This document shows positions 43,996-52,645 of a stretch of 64,000 bases of DNA, piece by piece. Under the pieces are notes generated by a model, which was given only the letters and a program-made list of their open reading frames with translations, ran no database searches and was not told the DNA's origin. The translations under genes and the position numbers were made by a program. Each line of letters starts with the position of its first letter. Position 1 is the first letter of the stretch. Source of the DNA: Gammaproteobacteria bacterium UBA7310 (GTDB lineage: Bacteria > Pseudomonadota > Gammaproteobacteria > Pseudomonadales > Ketobacteraceae); assembly GCA_002471665.1 (NCBI GenBank), contig DKQK01000025.1, forward strand, positions 18,027 through 82,026, written 5' to 3'.

Positions 43996-44004
43996 TAACC
44001 CTGC

Positions 44005-44026
44005 TTAAAACCTACTTAAAACCTAC
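44005..44026. repeat. 11-bp tandem repeat upstream of the HAMP cyclase
   Basis: TTAAAACCTAC occurs twice in succession (44005-44015 and 44016-44026) with a partial third unit to 44033. It lies just before the cyclase ribosome site. Confidence 0.75.
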
Positions 44027-44081
44027 CTAAAATAAGACAGGCGGTACCCTTCCCTGACTGAGCAGGCTTATTTGAACCGGC

Positions 44082-44113
44082 TCACTGAACTATCGACTCA
44101 CTGAACTATCGAC
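44082..44113. repeat. 16-bp tandem duplication across the Hsp70 stop codon
   Basis: TCACTGAACTATCGAC occurs at 44082-44097 and 44098-44113. The second copy contains the stop of the 929-residue Hsp70-like gene (44106-44108), so the gene end has been duplicated downstream. Confidence 0.85.
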
Positions 44114-46895
44114 TCAATAGCTTCAATCCGGCAGGTAAGGCTTCGCCGAAAACACGTTTATTTTCCTGGTCGTCCAGAGCGAGCTTCTGATCCACCATAG
44201 TCTGCCACAGATCCGGGGCCTTGGCTGCACGGAGCTTCTCTACAATGGTAGACCGGATTGAGGCCGGGATATCACGGGCTCGATCCCCGGTCACACGGGC
44301 AATCATCACTGCGGCGAACGCAGCATGCTGGTTTTTCTTCCAATCCTGCCCCAACACCAGTTGCAACCACTTGTCGACATGGTCCGGCGGTATCACTGTA
44401 TCCACAGCACTCTGGAAAGGCTCCCTTGATGCCACACGCCCCAGCGCCCACCAACTGGTCTGGGTTTCGCTGGATTTCTGCAAACGCTTGGCAAGCCAAT
44501 TGGCTAACTCAATTTTGGTCGCCACCGGCAGCCCTTCCAGGGAGGCACTTAACCGTACCATATCCTCGTACGATTTATTTTTGATTTCTGTCTTAAGTTT
44601 CAGGTTTCGTGCTGACGCCGGATTGATAAATTTGCTGACATCCTTGTAAAGGCGTTGCTGGCATGCGGTTTCCAGGCCCCCGGCGGCCCGGCGCCAGAAA
44701 GTCCACCACTCGGCCCAGGACTGGTTCTCTTTATCGAACTGTAAACCCTGCTGGTAAAGCCCCCAGGCCTGCGAAATACGCCATTCATCGGCCGGGTAAC
44801 CAAAGCCCGGGCGCAAACAGAACCCCGCCAGATTGAACCATACCCGTTCATGAGCCTGGGAGCGCCTTCGTTTCTTACGACGTTGCCACAATTCATCGAA
44901 TAATGCCCTCGCCAGCGCGGTATCCCAATCATTGCGCGGCCCCAGTAACTTCTCCAGCTGCTGGCGCAGTTGCTTGACTGCGTTCCTGTCGGCCTCCTTG
45001 TCGTTGGCACCGTACACGGCATCGATGGCAGCCACTGCTGCACCATACCCCGGCGGCAGAGCATGGCTCTGATGACGGTTTTGCAAATCCCGCCGCAACT
45101 GAAACTCAACCTTCCAGCGCTGATCGGGGTCTTGCAGTGAGTGGCACTGAATGTCCAGAGTACCCACTTCCGTAAGCCGCGTGACCAGCGACACTTCCAC
45201 TTCATGGTGGGTACTTTGCGTATCCAGCGCGGCCACCAAAGGCGGTAAGGGTTGAAAGCGATCCTGCTCGCTGTCCAGTGTCACCACCTGGCCCGGGGCA
45301 AAGGGTTCGTCACCGGAGCTGGCCACCAATGAAAACTGCACCGGCTGGTTCACCTGCAAAGCAAAACGGTGTGCCTGCAGGGGAATCGCCACTCCCTCTT
45401 CAGTGCCCTTGGGCAAAATGCACACCGCCACAGCGTCATTCCCCGCTGCCTCCACTTGTAAAAAGTAGGAACGCGCCGAGCCGCCGCCAATACGCATCTG
45501 ATTGTTCTGTCGGCTCAATGCGAACGCCACCGCACCAAAGGCCACGGCCATATGGGGGTCTCGGTTTTCCAGCCGGGTCACGGGCCCGCCGCGCCAATGT
45601 TCCAACACCGCCTGCGCCCGCTCGGTAATCAGTGGGCTGTTAAACACACCACCGTTCATCAGCACCGCATCGGGGATCGCCGCGCCTTCCGTGGACAGCG
45701 CCAGCGCCTCAAGACAGCTGGCCTGGTGCTGCAGCAAAAACTGCGACAAATATTTGCTGACCGCCGGATCCGGTACGTAGGGCAGGCCAAACTCAACAAT
45801 GCCGGCACCGCGTTTCCGGGGCAGCGCTCCAAACTCAATCAACGGGAAAAAACCATCCAGCGCCAGTTCGCGCACTTCCTGCCGGCTGAATTCCGCACTC
45901 CTGGCAGCGCCGATCAGACGGGAACCGCCCCCCAGCAAGGTGACTTTCGCCGTTTCCGGGGCGCTTTCACCCAACAGGGCTTCCTTGGCGATGCGACTCT
46001 GCTGGATCAACTGGGTCAGGCTGGCGGCATTGAGGGCCCGACCACCGCTAGTAATACGCTGTTCCGCCAAACGCGCCAACGCCAGATCCACGTTATCGCC
46101 CCCCAGCATCCAGTGGTCACCCACCGCGATCCGCTTCAGTTTGAGGTCGCCATCGGCCTGCTGGACCTGAATCAAACTCAAATCGGTGGTGCCGCCACCA
46201 ACGTCCAGCACCAGCAACAGCCTGATCTGCTGCAGTGCCGCCCGGGCCTTCTCCCCCAGCCGGAAATACCAGTCGTAGCACACCGCCTGGGGCTCTTCCA
46301 GCAACGTCAGATTGTTAAGCCCGGCCAGTTCGGCAGCCTGCAACGTCAACGCACGGGCGGCCTCATCAAATGAGGCGGGCACGGTAATCACCAGGGTTTG
46401 CTGTTCCAGTGGATGTTGGGGATGTTCGTGATTCCAGGCACAGCGAATATGCAGCAGATAAGAGGCCGATGCCACCACCGGAGAGACTTTCTGCACATCG
46501 TCCGCCCCAGCCCAGGGCAGAATCGGCGCCGAACGATCCACGCGGCTGTGGGAGAGCCAACTCTTGGCACTGGCAATCTGGCGCCCCTCTACTTTGCTGC
46601 CCAGCTCGCGGGCATATTCCCCCACCAGGTACGCCACATCATCGCCCTCAATGCGCTGTTGCGGCCAGGGCAGCACCATTTGCGCTTCGGGCAGTTCACC
46701 GGCGGCCGGATGATAGCGAAAGGAAGGCAGCAGCGGGCGTTTTGCTACCTCGCCGGGGCCAACCAATTGTTCAATTTCAAACAGTCTGGCCCGGGGCTGC
46801 TGTGCTCCGGCACCGGTATCGGCGTAGGCCACCACGGTGTGGGTGGTGCCCAGATCAATGCCCACCAGATAGCGGCTGTCACCGGATTGTGTCAT
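44106..46895 (-). CDS. Hsp70-like protein with long C-terminal extension
   Basis: A 929-residue DnaK-related protein. The ATPase domain has phosphate 1 (LVGIDLGTTHTVVAYAD), phosphate 2 (LLVLDVGGGTTDLSLIQV) and an adenosine-site block (AVLMNGGVFNSPLITERA). A beta-type region follows to about 600. The last 320 residues are helical and Trp/Arg-rich (for example WWTFWRRAAGGLETACQQRLY and WWALGRVASREPF), unlike the DnaK lid; I believe this matches DUF3731. It overlaps the preceding Hsp70 gene by four bases (ATGA), so translation is coupled. It is not the housekeeping DnaK: no dnaJ or grpE is present. Client and role are unknown. Confidence 0.85.
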   Translation of the reverse strand: MTQSGDSRYLVGIDLGTTHTVVAYADTGAGAQQPRARLFEIEQLVGPGEVAKRPLLPSFRYHPAAGELPEAQMVLPWPQQRIEGDDVAYLVGEYARELGSKVEGRQIASAKSWLSHSRVDRSAPILPWAGADDVQKVSPVVASASYLLHIRCAWNHEHPQHPLEQQTLVITVPASFDEAARALTLQAAELAGLNNLTLLEEPQAVCYDWYFRLGEKARAALQQIRLLLVLDVGGGTTDLSLIQVQQADGDLKLKRIAVGDHWMLGGDNVDLALARLAEQRITSGGRALNAASLTQLIQQSRIAKEALLGESAPETAKVTLLGGGSRLIGAARSAEFSRQEVRELALDGFFPLIEFGALPRKRGAGIVEFGLPYVPDPAVSKYLSQFLLQHQASCLEALALSTEGAAIPDAVLMNGGVFNSPLITERAQAVLEHWRGGPVTRLENRDPHMAVAFGAVAFALSRQNNQMRIGGGSARSYFLQVEAAGNDAVAVCILPKGTEEGVAIPLQAHRFALQVNQPVQFSLVASSGDEPFAPGQVVTLDSEQDRFQPLPPLVAALDTQSTHHEVEVSLVTRLTEVGTLDIQCHSLQDPDQRWKVEFQLRRDLQNRHQSHALPPGYGAAVAAIDAVYGANDKEADRNAVKQLRQQLEKLLGPRNDWDTALARALFDELWQRRKKRRRSQAHERVWFNLAGFCLRPGFGYPADEWRISQAWGLYQQGLQFDKENQSWAEWWTFWRRAAGGLETACQQRLYKDVSKFINPASARNLKLKTEIKNKSYEDMVRLSASLEGLPVATKIELANWLAKRLQKSSETQTSWWALGRVASREPFQSAVDTVIPPDHVDKWLQLVLGQDWKKNQHAAFAAVMIARVTGDRARDIPASIRSTIVEKLRAAKAPDLWQTMVDQKLALDDQENKRVFGEALPAGLKLLSR

Positions 46896-48733
46896 GCACT
46901 GTTTTCCCGTACGTCGAATTCCACCTGCCAGCGTTGATCACTGTCCCGCGGGATGGCTTCCAGGCACAAAGTGCCCAACTCGTTCACCCGTGCCGCCAAA
47001 CGCACTGCCACCACTTCCCCCGGTTGGCGCCCTTCGCTGGGTAATGAAGCCTGAATGGGGTGCAATTCCTCAAGCTCTGAATCCTCCCAATCATCCAGCA
47101 GCAACCCGGGGCCATCCTCCCGGCGTACCGTGGAGCCAAAAAACCGGAACGTCACCGGTTCCCCCACCACCAGTCCAAATTCCTGTTGCGAAGGCTCAGT
47201 CTGGGAACCCTCTTCCATGCCAAAGGGTGCCACACAGAGAGCCTGCAGGGGTGGCGGCATACCCGGTACCGCCGGCATGGCGCTCTCAATGCCAACGTAA
47301 TAACCACTGGCCAGACCGCCCCGAATGCGCACACCGTGGCCCTGGCGCACATAACCGTAGTAGGCTGCGCCACGGGCAACCGCCAGATCCAGATCGGCTC
47401 CCTGCAGCAAGCGGGCAGGCTCAGAGCCGCCCTGCTGCAGCCAGCTATTGAGTACCGACATCAAGCGCTGTGCCAGTTTCGGCGCCTTCAGGACACCACC
47501 GTTGAACAACACCGCCGTGGGTTTGATAAAGCCCTGGGCGGCCCCGAAAAAGTCCTGGGCGGCATTGGACTGACGGCACAGAAAGGCGGCCAGATGGCGG
47601 GTGACACCCGCATCCTGGGCATAAGGCAATCCCATCTGAGTCAGGGCAGTGCGAGGCTGCTGCCGTGGATGATCCTCAATCGCCACTTGTGGAAAAAAAC
47701 CGTCCACGAGCGTCTCTTCCACTTCGCTGCGGGTTAATTCAGTGCGCAACGTACTGCCCATCAACTTCGACCCCCGGCTGGGCACCACCAGGGGTACCAC
47801 ATCCTGGCCACTGTCATTGAGCAATAACTCCTTTGCGTCGCGACAGCCATGGGTCAAAGCCTGAATCTGCCAGGGCTTAAGTGATTTCCCTTCTGCCTCC
47901 AGTTTGGCCTTGATCCGGTAGGCCAACGCCAGATCCATGTTATCTCCACCCAGCAGAATATGATCGCCCACCGCAACCCGGTTCAGTTCCAGGTTGCCTT
48001 CGCTCTCCGTCACCGCCACCAAAGACAAATCCGTGGTACCGCCGCCGATATCCACCACCAGCACAATATCACCCACCTGCACCTGATCCCGCCAGCGGTC
48101 ACCCGAATTATTGACCCAGCTGTAGAGCGCTGCCTGCGGTTCTTCCAGTAATGTTAAGCGTTGCAAGCCCACGGTGCGGGCCGCTTCTGCCGTCAGATCC
48201 CGGGCTGCCGGATCGAACGACGCCGGCACGGTGAGGGTAATATCCTGCTGCTCCAGCGGCTGATCGGGAAAACGATCATTCCAGGCGGCCTTCAGGTGTG
48301 CCAGGTACGCTGCTGAGGCAGCCAATGGCGAGGTCTTGCTGACGTCCTCCGGCGCATTCAAAGGCAGGAAATCAGCGTGCCGATCCACGGCCCCGTGGCA
48401 TAACCAGCTTTTGGCGCTGGCAACCAGACGCAATGGTGTTTTGGCGCCCAGGTGGCGGGCAATGTGCCCCACCAGTGCCAATCCGCTTTGCCCCCAGGGC
48501 AGATTGAGATCCGACGTCGCCACTTCCGCCTCATGGGCCTGATACAGGAAGGAAGGCAATTGGGGCAGGCTTTCCACCACGCCAGGTTGGGTCAACTGCG
48601 GGATGGCCAGGACCTCCTCTCGGGGCTGCTCAGGGGCCTGGGATACATCGATAAATGACAGCACACTGTTGGTGGTACCGAGATCAATGCCCACACTGTA
48701 TTGACTGCTGTACTGACTGCTGCCTTCACTCAT
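46892..48733 (-). CDS. Hsp70-like protein, short form
   Basis: A 613-residue DnaK-related protein. VGIDLGTTNSVLSFIDVS (phosphate 1), LVVDIGGGTTDLSLVAV (phosphate 2), HILLGGDNMDLALAYRIK and AVLFNGGVLKAPKLAQRLM mark the ATPase domain. A beta-rich tail of about 150 residues ends it; there is no helical lid or EEVD-like end. The N-terminus contains a tandem SSQY repeat, the coding trace of a 12-base duplication. It overlaps the DUF2760 gene by four bases before it and the longer Hsp70 gene by four bases after it. The two Hsp70-like proteins share layout and probably work together. Confidence 0.86.
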   Translation of the reverse strand: MSEGSSQYSSQYSVGIDLGTTNSVLSFIDVSQAPEQPREEVLAIPQLTQPGVVESLPQLPSFLYQAHEAEVATSDLNLPWGQSGLALVGHIARHLGAKTPLRLVASAKSWLCHGAVDRHADFLPLNAPEDVSKTSPLAASAAYLAHLKAAWNDRFPDQPLEQQDITLTVPASFDPAARDLTAEAARTVGLQRLTLLEEPQAALYSWVNNSGDRWRDQVQVGDIVLVVDIGGGTTDLSLVAVTESEGNLELNRVAVGDHILLGGDNMDLALAYRIKAKLEAEGKSLKPWQIQALTHGCRDAKELLLNDSGQDVVPLVVPSRGSKLMGSTLRTELTRSEVEETLVDGFFPQVAIEDHPRQQPRTALTQMGLPYAQDAGVTRHLAAFLCRQSNAAQDFFGAAQGFIKPTAVLFNGGVLKAPKLAQRLMSVLNSWLQQGGSEPARLLQGADLDLAVARGAAYYGYVRQGHGVRIRGGLASGYYVGIESAMPAVPGMPPPLQALCVAPFGMEEGSQTEPSQQEFGLVVGEPVTFRFFGSTVRREDGPGLLLDDWEDSELEELHPIQASLPSEGRQPGEVVAVRLAARVNELGTLCLEAIPRDSDQRWQVEFDVRENSA

Positions 48734-49302
48734 AGCTCCACCTCGGCAGGGGCTATCACCTTGGGATCATGGCCCGGCGCCAGCCTGGGCAAATCGGCTT
48801 TCACCGCTTTCCATCCGCGGTGTACCAGTACGCCACTGAAAGGGGGCTCGCCAACTACATTACCGGTTACCCGGTTTTGCGCCGGATCAAAGCCGGCCGC
48901 CAGCGTCACCTGGGTTTCTTCCTCTTCACTGCGCACCGGCACCAGTGAGAAATACTGATCCAGCACCTTCTTGCTGCCCTCATGCAACACCCGCGACACC
49001 GCGCCGATTTCAGCATCACTGAACCCGGTCAGATCCTCCTGCAGGAAATCAACAAAGCGTGCCTCCTGTTGCAACAGCCCCAGCAGTTGCAACGCCGATT
49101 CCGGATCATTGGATTTCAGGGCCGGGGTCGGTGTCGGGGTCGCTGCCGGGGCGACAGGTTCCGGCTCTGTAGCGGAATCAGGCGCCGGTGCCTTCTTGCC
49201 ACCACCGCGCAGCACGGCCACCACCAGCAGGATGAAACCGAGCCCCCCCAATATCAGGTGCAGGGCGTCAATGGTGGTGGGCATTACGGGATTTATATCC
49301 AT
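48730..49302 (-). CDS. DUF2760 family protein
   Basis: A 190-residue protein. It has one membrane helix near the N-terminus (about 10-28, ALHLILGGLGFILLVVAVL), then a proline/alanine-rich linker (about 35-65), then a conserved domain with ALQLLGLLQQEARFVDFLQEDLTGFSDAEIGAVSRVLHEG, the DUF2760 mark. First gene of a coupled DUF2760-Hsp70-Hsp70 operon. A membrane-anchored partner for the two Hsp70-like proteins is likely. Function unknown. Confidence 0.82.
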   Translation of the reverse strand: MDINPVMPTTIDALHLILGGLGFILLVVAVLRGGGKKAPAPDSATEPEPVAPAATPTPTPALKSNDPESALQLLGLLQQEARFVDFLQEDLTGFSDAEIGAVSRVLHEGSKKVLDQYFSLVPVRSEEEETQVTLAAGFDPAQNRVTGNVVGEPPFSGVLVHRGWKAVKADLPRLAPGHDPKVIAPAEVEL

Positions 49303-49402
49303 GGCTTCACGCTCTCAAGAATCTATCAGGGTCAAAAACAAACCGGCTACCGGGTTCAGCCGCGCCAAATGCCGCGCAGTTTACCATCTTGCCGGCGAGG
49401 AT

Positions 49403-49426
49403 AAAGACCACATTATTTGGGTCTTT
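49403..49426. repeat. inverted repeat between the DUF2760 gene and htpX
   Basis: AAAGACC (49403-49409) pairs with GGTCTTT (49420-49426) across ten bases, in the divergent spacer about 100 bases upstream of the DUF2760 start. It may be an operator; nothing else is clear on the minus strand in this 292-base gap. Confidence 0.4.
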
Positions 49427-49513
49427 TATGTTTCATAATTTAATGACATGATATGTCGGAATCTTTTTCGTGCCGGGCGGTCTATATCCTGGCTCCCATA
49501 AGAATTTCAAACA

Positions 49514-49542
49514 CTTGAAATTCCCCTGGCGAGCCCAATGTA
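49514..49542 (+). promoter_or_regulatory. sigma-32 (heat-shock) promoter of htpX
   Basis: CTTGAAA (49514-49520), 13 bases, then CCCAATGTA (49534-49542). The E. coli sigma-32 consensus is CTTGAAA and CCCCATNTA with 13-15 bases between, so there is one mismatch in all. Transcription would start about 45 bases before htpX. Confidence 0.75.
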
Positions 49543-49594
49543 TACAGCATTCGGTTAACTGTTCATTTTGTCTTAGAGAGGATAAGAATCCACC

Positions 49595-50479
49595 ATGATG
49601 CGCATACTGTTGTTTCTTGGTACCAACCTGGCCGTGATTGCCGTTGCCAGTATCACCCTGAGTATTCTGGGGGTACCTGGTTATCTACAGCAGAACGGCA
49701 CCAACCTTAACCTGCAGTCCTTATTGATATTCTGTGCGATATTTGGCTTCGCCGGCTCCTTTATCTCCCTGTTGTTGTCCAAGAAAATGGCCAAATGGAG
49801 CTCCAGGGCGCAGGTCATCACCAAACCCACCAATCACGCCGAACAGTGGCTGCTGGAGACCGTTAACGAGTTGTCCACCAAGGCTGGTATCAAAATGCCG
49901 GAGGTGGCGGTATTCCCATCCCAGGTCTCCAACGCGTTCGCCACCGGCTGGAACAAAAACGACGCTCTGGTGGCAGTCAGCGAAGGGCTTCTGCGGCGCT
50001 TTGACCGGGAAGAAGTACGTGCCGTGCTGGCCCATGAGATCGGCCACGTTGCCAATGGCGACATGGTGACCCTGGCGCTGATCCAGGGCATCATGAACAC
50101 CTTTGTCATGTTCTTTGCCCGCATCGCCGCGTTTGTCATCGATCAGTTCTTCCGCAATGATGAAGGTGAAGGCGGCTTAGGCTTCTTTGGCCATATGGCG
50201 GTGGTGTTCCTCTTCGATATCATTTTCGGCATCCTCGCCAGTATCATCGTCATGTGGTTTTCCCGCTGGCGTGAATTCCGCGCGGACGCCGCCGGTGCCG
50301 ACCTGGCCGGACGGGGCGCCATGATCCGGGCATTGCAGAAACTGAAGGCCGAAATGGAATTACCCAATGACCTGCCCGACACCATGGTGGCATTCGGTAT
50401 CCGTAACGGTAAAGTGGCCAAGTTGTTCTCGTCACACCCGCCCCTGGACGCGCGCATCGCTGCGCTCACCAACGGCTAA
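49595..50479 (+). CDS. htpX: heat-shock membrane zinc protease HtpX
   Basis: A 294-residue inner-membrane M48 metalloprotease that degrades misfolded membrane proteins. Two N-terminal membrane helices precede the active site, H147-E-I-G-H151 in VLAHEIGHVANGD. Two more helices follow, then the third zinc ligand in EFRADAAGADLAG. The length equals that of E. coli HtpX (about 293). A good sigma-32 promoter precedes the gene and a terminator follows. Confidence 0.97.
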   Translation: MMRILLFLGTNLAVIAVASITLSILGVPGYLQQNGTNLNLQSLLIFCAIFGFAGSFISLLLSKKMAKWSSRAQVITKPTNHAEQWLLETVNELSTKAGIKMPEVAVFPSQVSNAFATGWNKNDALVAVSEGLLRRFDREEVRAVLAHEIGHVANGDMVTLALIQGIMNTFVMFFARIAAFVIDQFFRNDEGEGGLGFFGHMAVVFLFDIIFGILASIIVMWFSRWREFRADAAGADLAGRGAMIRALQKLKAEMELPNDLPDTMVAFGIRNGKVAKLFSSHPPLDARIAALTNG

Positions 50480-50507
50480 CTGACAACAGTACAACCGGCC
50501 AGACTGG

Positions 50508-50536
50508 AAAAGCCCGCGTAAAGCGGGCTTTTCTTT
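50508..50536 (+). terminator. intrinsic terminator of htpX
   Basis: AAAAGCCCGC (50508-50517) pairs with GCGGGCTTTT (50523-50532) across five bases, followed by CTTTTG. Confidence 0.9.
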
Positions 50537-50609
50537 TGTCGACATTGTGGGGGGATGGGTGCAGTGAATGCCGTAACCAGCATGCTAACCGGGTCAGGCA
50601 GGCTCAGCA

Positions 50610-51728
50610 TCAGCCTTCAACGGGATACAGCACCGCATCTTCATAACCGGTAATCACCGGTAAATAGCCACACAGTTCCCCATTCAGTTCGGCATCCCAG
50701 GTATCCACCAGCAGGGGGCGCCCTGCCAGTTCCTTAAGCTTGGTTTTGGTGGCAATTATGATGATGTTATCGCGACCCACCTGGCGAATCACCGCCGGGC
50801 TGATCTGATGATTGCCCCGACCGAATATATGCCCCTGACCACCGATCAGGGTCACCACAATCTTCGCCGGATAGCGCTCAAGCCAATGCAGGATATCCTG
50901 TTCGGTGGCATCCATCTGCACCCATTCCTGGTTTAACAGCAAATCCACCCCCAGCAGTGTTTTCTCCAGCCCCAGCTCATCCGCGATCGCTTTGGTGGTG
51001 GTGCCCGGGCCCAAAATATAAAGCCAGTCGCGCGCCAGCTCATCAATGATGTGCGCCGCCACCTCCTGCAGCACCAGGGCTTCAACTTCCCTGCCGCCGC
51101 ACTTGACGTGTTGCAGGTAGCGTTCTTCAGCGGGAACCAGCAGCTCCCCATAGTGGCTGGCCCGCACCTGGCCCTGGCGGAAGGCGTCCTCGTCAATATC
51201 CCGCACTTCCATGGCCGCCACACTGACCAGCTGCCCCTGGATCATTTTGATCACAATCTCCGCCGCTCCTTTGGCATGCACCGCATAGACCCCGGAATGG
51301 ATCTTGACACCGGCGGGTATCCCCAGCACCGGGATACTGGTGTTTACGGCCTGATGAATATCCCGCGCGGTGCCGTCACCACCGGCAAAAACAATCAGAT
51401 CAACACCCTGCTGCTGCAGCGCCCGGGCCGCCTGACGGGTATCCACAGCACCGGTGGTGGCGGCACATTCACCGCATACCTGCATATTGAATCCGGCTTC
51501 CTGCAGGCTATCCTCCCCCATGGCTCCGCCCCAGCAAAACCACTGAATCTGGGCCTGGTATGGCTGCAATTCACGCAGAAAAATACCCACCCGCTGCAAG
51601 GCACGGGGCACCGCTCCCCGCTGCAAAGCCTGATCCACAATGGATTCACCATCACTGCCCTTCAGGCCCACCGCCCCGCCGATACCGGCCATGGGATTCA
51701 CCAGCAGTCCAAGTTTGATTTGATTCAT
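50610..51728 (-). CDS. ATP-NAD/AcoX-type kinase family protein
   Basis: A 372-residue cytosolic protein of the NAD kinase / AcoX superfamily. LGLLVNPMAGIGGAVGLKGSDG opens it, FAGGDGTARDIHQAV carries the GGDGT nucleotide motif, PAGVKIHSGVYAV follows, and GPGTTTKAIADELG is the further phosphate loop of the AcoX group. It is longer than NAD kinases of about 290 residues. No acetoin catabolism genes are nearby, so the substrate is uncertain. It is divergent from the membrane protein gene at 51887. Confidence 0.85.
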   Translation of the reverse strand: MNQIKLGLLVNPMAGIGGAVGLKGSDGESIVDQALQRGAVPRALQRVGIFLRELQPYQAQIQWFCWGGAMGEDSLQEAGFNMQVCGECAATTGAVDTRQAARALQQQGVDLIVFAGGDGTARDIHQAVNTSIPVLGIPAGVKIHSGVYAVHAKGAAEIVIKMIQGQLVSVAAMEVRDIDEDAFRQGQVRASHYGELLVPAEERYLQHVKCGGREVEALVLQEVAAHIIDELARDWLYILGPGTTTKAIADELGLEKTLLGVDLLLNQEWVQMDATEQDILHWLERYPAKIVVTLIGGQGHIFGRGNHQISPAVIRQVGRDNIIIIATKTKLKELAGRPLLVDTWDAELNGELCGYLPVITGYEDAVLYPVEG

Positions 51729-51886
51729 GGCAGGCTGTACTTCCTCCGGTTAGAACCACTTTGTTGCTGTGCCGCATTCTATACCACTCGGGGACAGTGG
51801 GCACGGTGTGTCCCGTTCTGACATGCAGAACCGGCTCCAAACATGAGACACTTACCGCATGAAAAACACAACAATGACTGAATCAC

Positions 51887-52645
51887 ATGCTCATCTCTTT
51901 GAATTACGCTATTTTCGCGCTGGCTATTGCACTGAGTCTGGACCTGTATCGTCGCCCAGAGCGCTATCGGGAAGCCGCCAGACATATGCTGCTGTTTGCC
52001 ATCGCCGCCCTGCTGGGTGGTTTGGCCCATCATATGGAAGCGGAAGAGGCTCACGTCAACCGCTGGTTGATGAGCCTGAACGACACCCTGCCCCGTTATT
52101 TCCGAACCGGCTCGTTCCATAACGTCTACCTGCGGGTCTGGCTGGCAACGTTTTTCGCCATTGGCCTTACCGAATACTATTTCATGCGTATCTTTCTGCA
52201 CCCGCTGGCAGACCGCTATGGTTTTCAGTGGCTGAAAGGGTGTCTGGTGGTTTCGTTGATATTATTCAGTGCCGCGTCACTGCTGATCAGTCAATACTCC
52301 CTGGTGGTGATGTTTCACCTGCTCACCCATTTACTGGTGATCGGGTTTTCACTGTATCTCATTTTGGTGCAGGGGCTGCGGTTGTTCTGGCTTCTGATCG
52401 GCCTGGTGACGCTGAACCTGGCAGCGGGGGCAATCTGGTCTTTGATGGCGCTGGGCAGCATTTCCACGGGGCCGTTGCACTACAACGACTGGTATCATCT
52501 GATTATTCTGCTGTTCCTGGTGCTGCTGCATCAGGTGCTCACCCGGGGGCGGCTGGTTGACACCCTGCATGCGCTATCCCCACCACGGCAACAACCGCAT
52601 GCGCTCAAGGCACAATCTTCAGGCCCAGTGCCCGCAGGCGATTAA
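51887..52645 (+). CDS. multi-span membrane protein of unknown function
   Basis: A 252-residue protein with about seven hydrophobic segments. His and acidic residues stand at membrane edges: GGLAHHMEAEEAH after segment 2, VVMFHLLTHLLVIG, and HYNDWYHLIILLF in the last segment. Such a pattern recalls the metal-dependent CREST (alkaline ceramidase-like) membrane hydrolases, but I do not see a full match and leave it unnamed. No strong ribosome site is visible at the ATG. Its last 41 bases overlap the 3' end of pdxB on the other strand. Confidence 0.7.
   Translation: MLISLNYAIFALAIALSLDLYRRPERYREAARHMLLFAIAALLGGLAHHMEAEEAHVNRWLMSLNDTLPRYFRTGSFHNVYLRVWLATFFAIGLTEYYFMRIFLHPLADRYGFQWLKGCLVVSLILFSAASLLISQYSLVVMFHLLTHLLVIGFSLYLILVQGLRLFWLLIGLVTLNLAAGAIWSLMALGSISTGPLHYNDWYHLIILLFLVLLHQVLTRGRLVDTLHALSPPRQQPHALKAQSSGPVPAGD

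Noticed and set aside
45552..46373. 273-codon plus-strand frame opposite the longer Hsp70-like gene
   Set aside because: The Hsp70 motifs on the minus strand are clear; the plus-strand product is Gln/Pro/Arg-rich and has no ribosome site of note.
49403..49426. Terminator for an upstream gene
   Set aside because: It lies in a divergent spacer with no gene reading into it; kept only as an inverted repeat.
51859..52122. Alternative plus-strand frame before the seven-span protein
   Set aside because: It overlaps the membrane protein in another frame, stops early and has no family resemblance.
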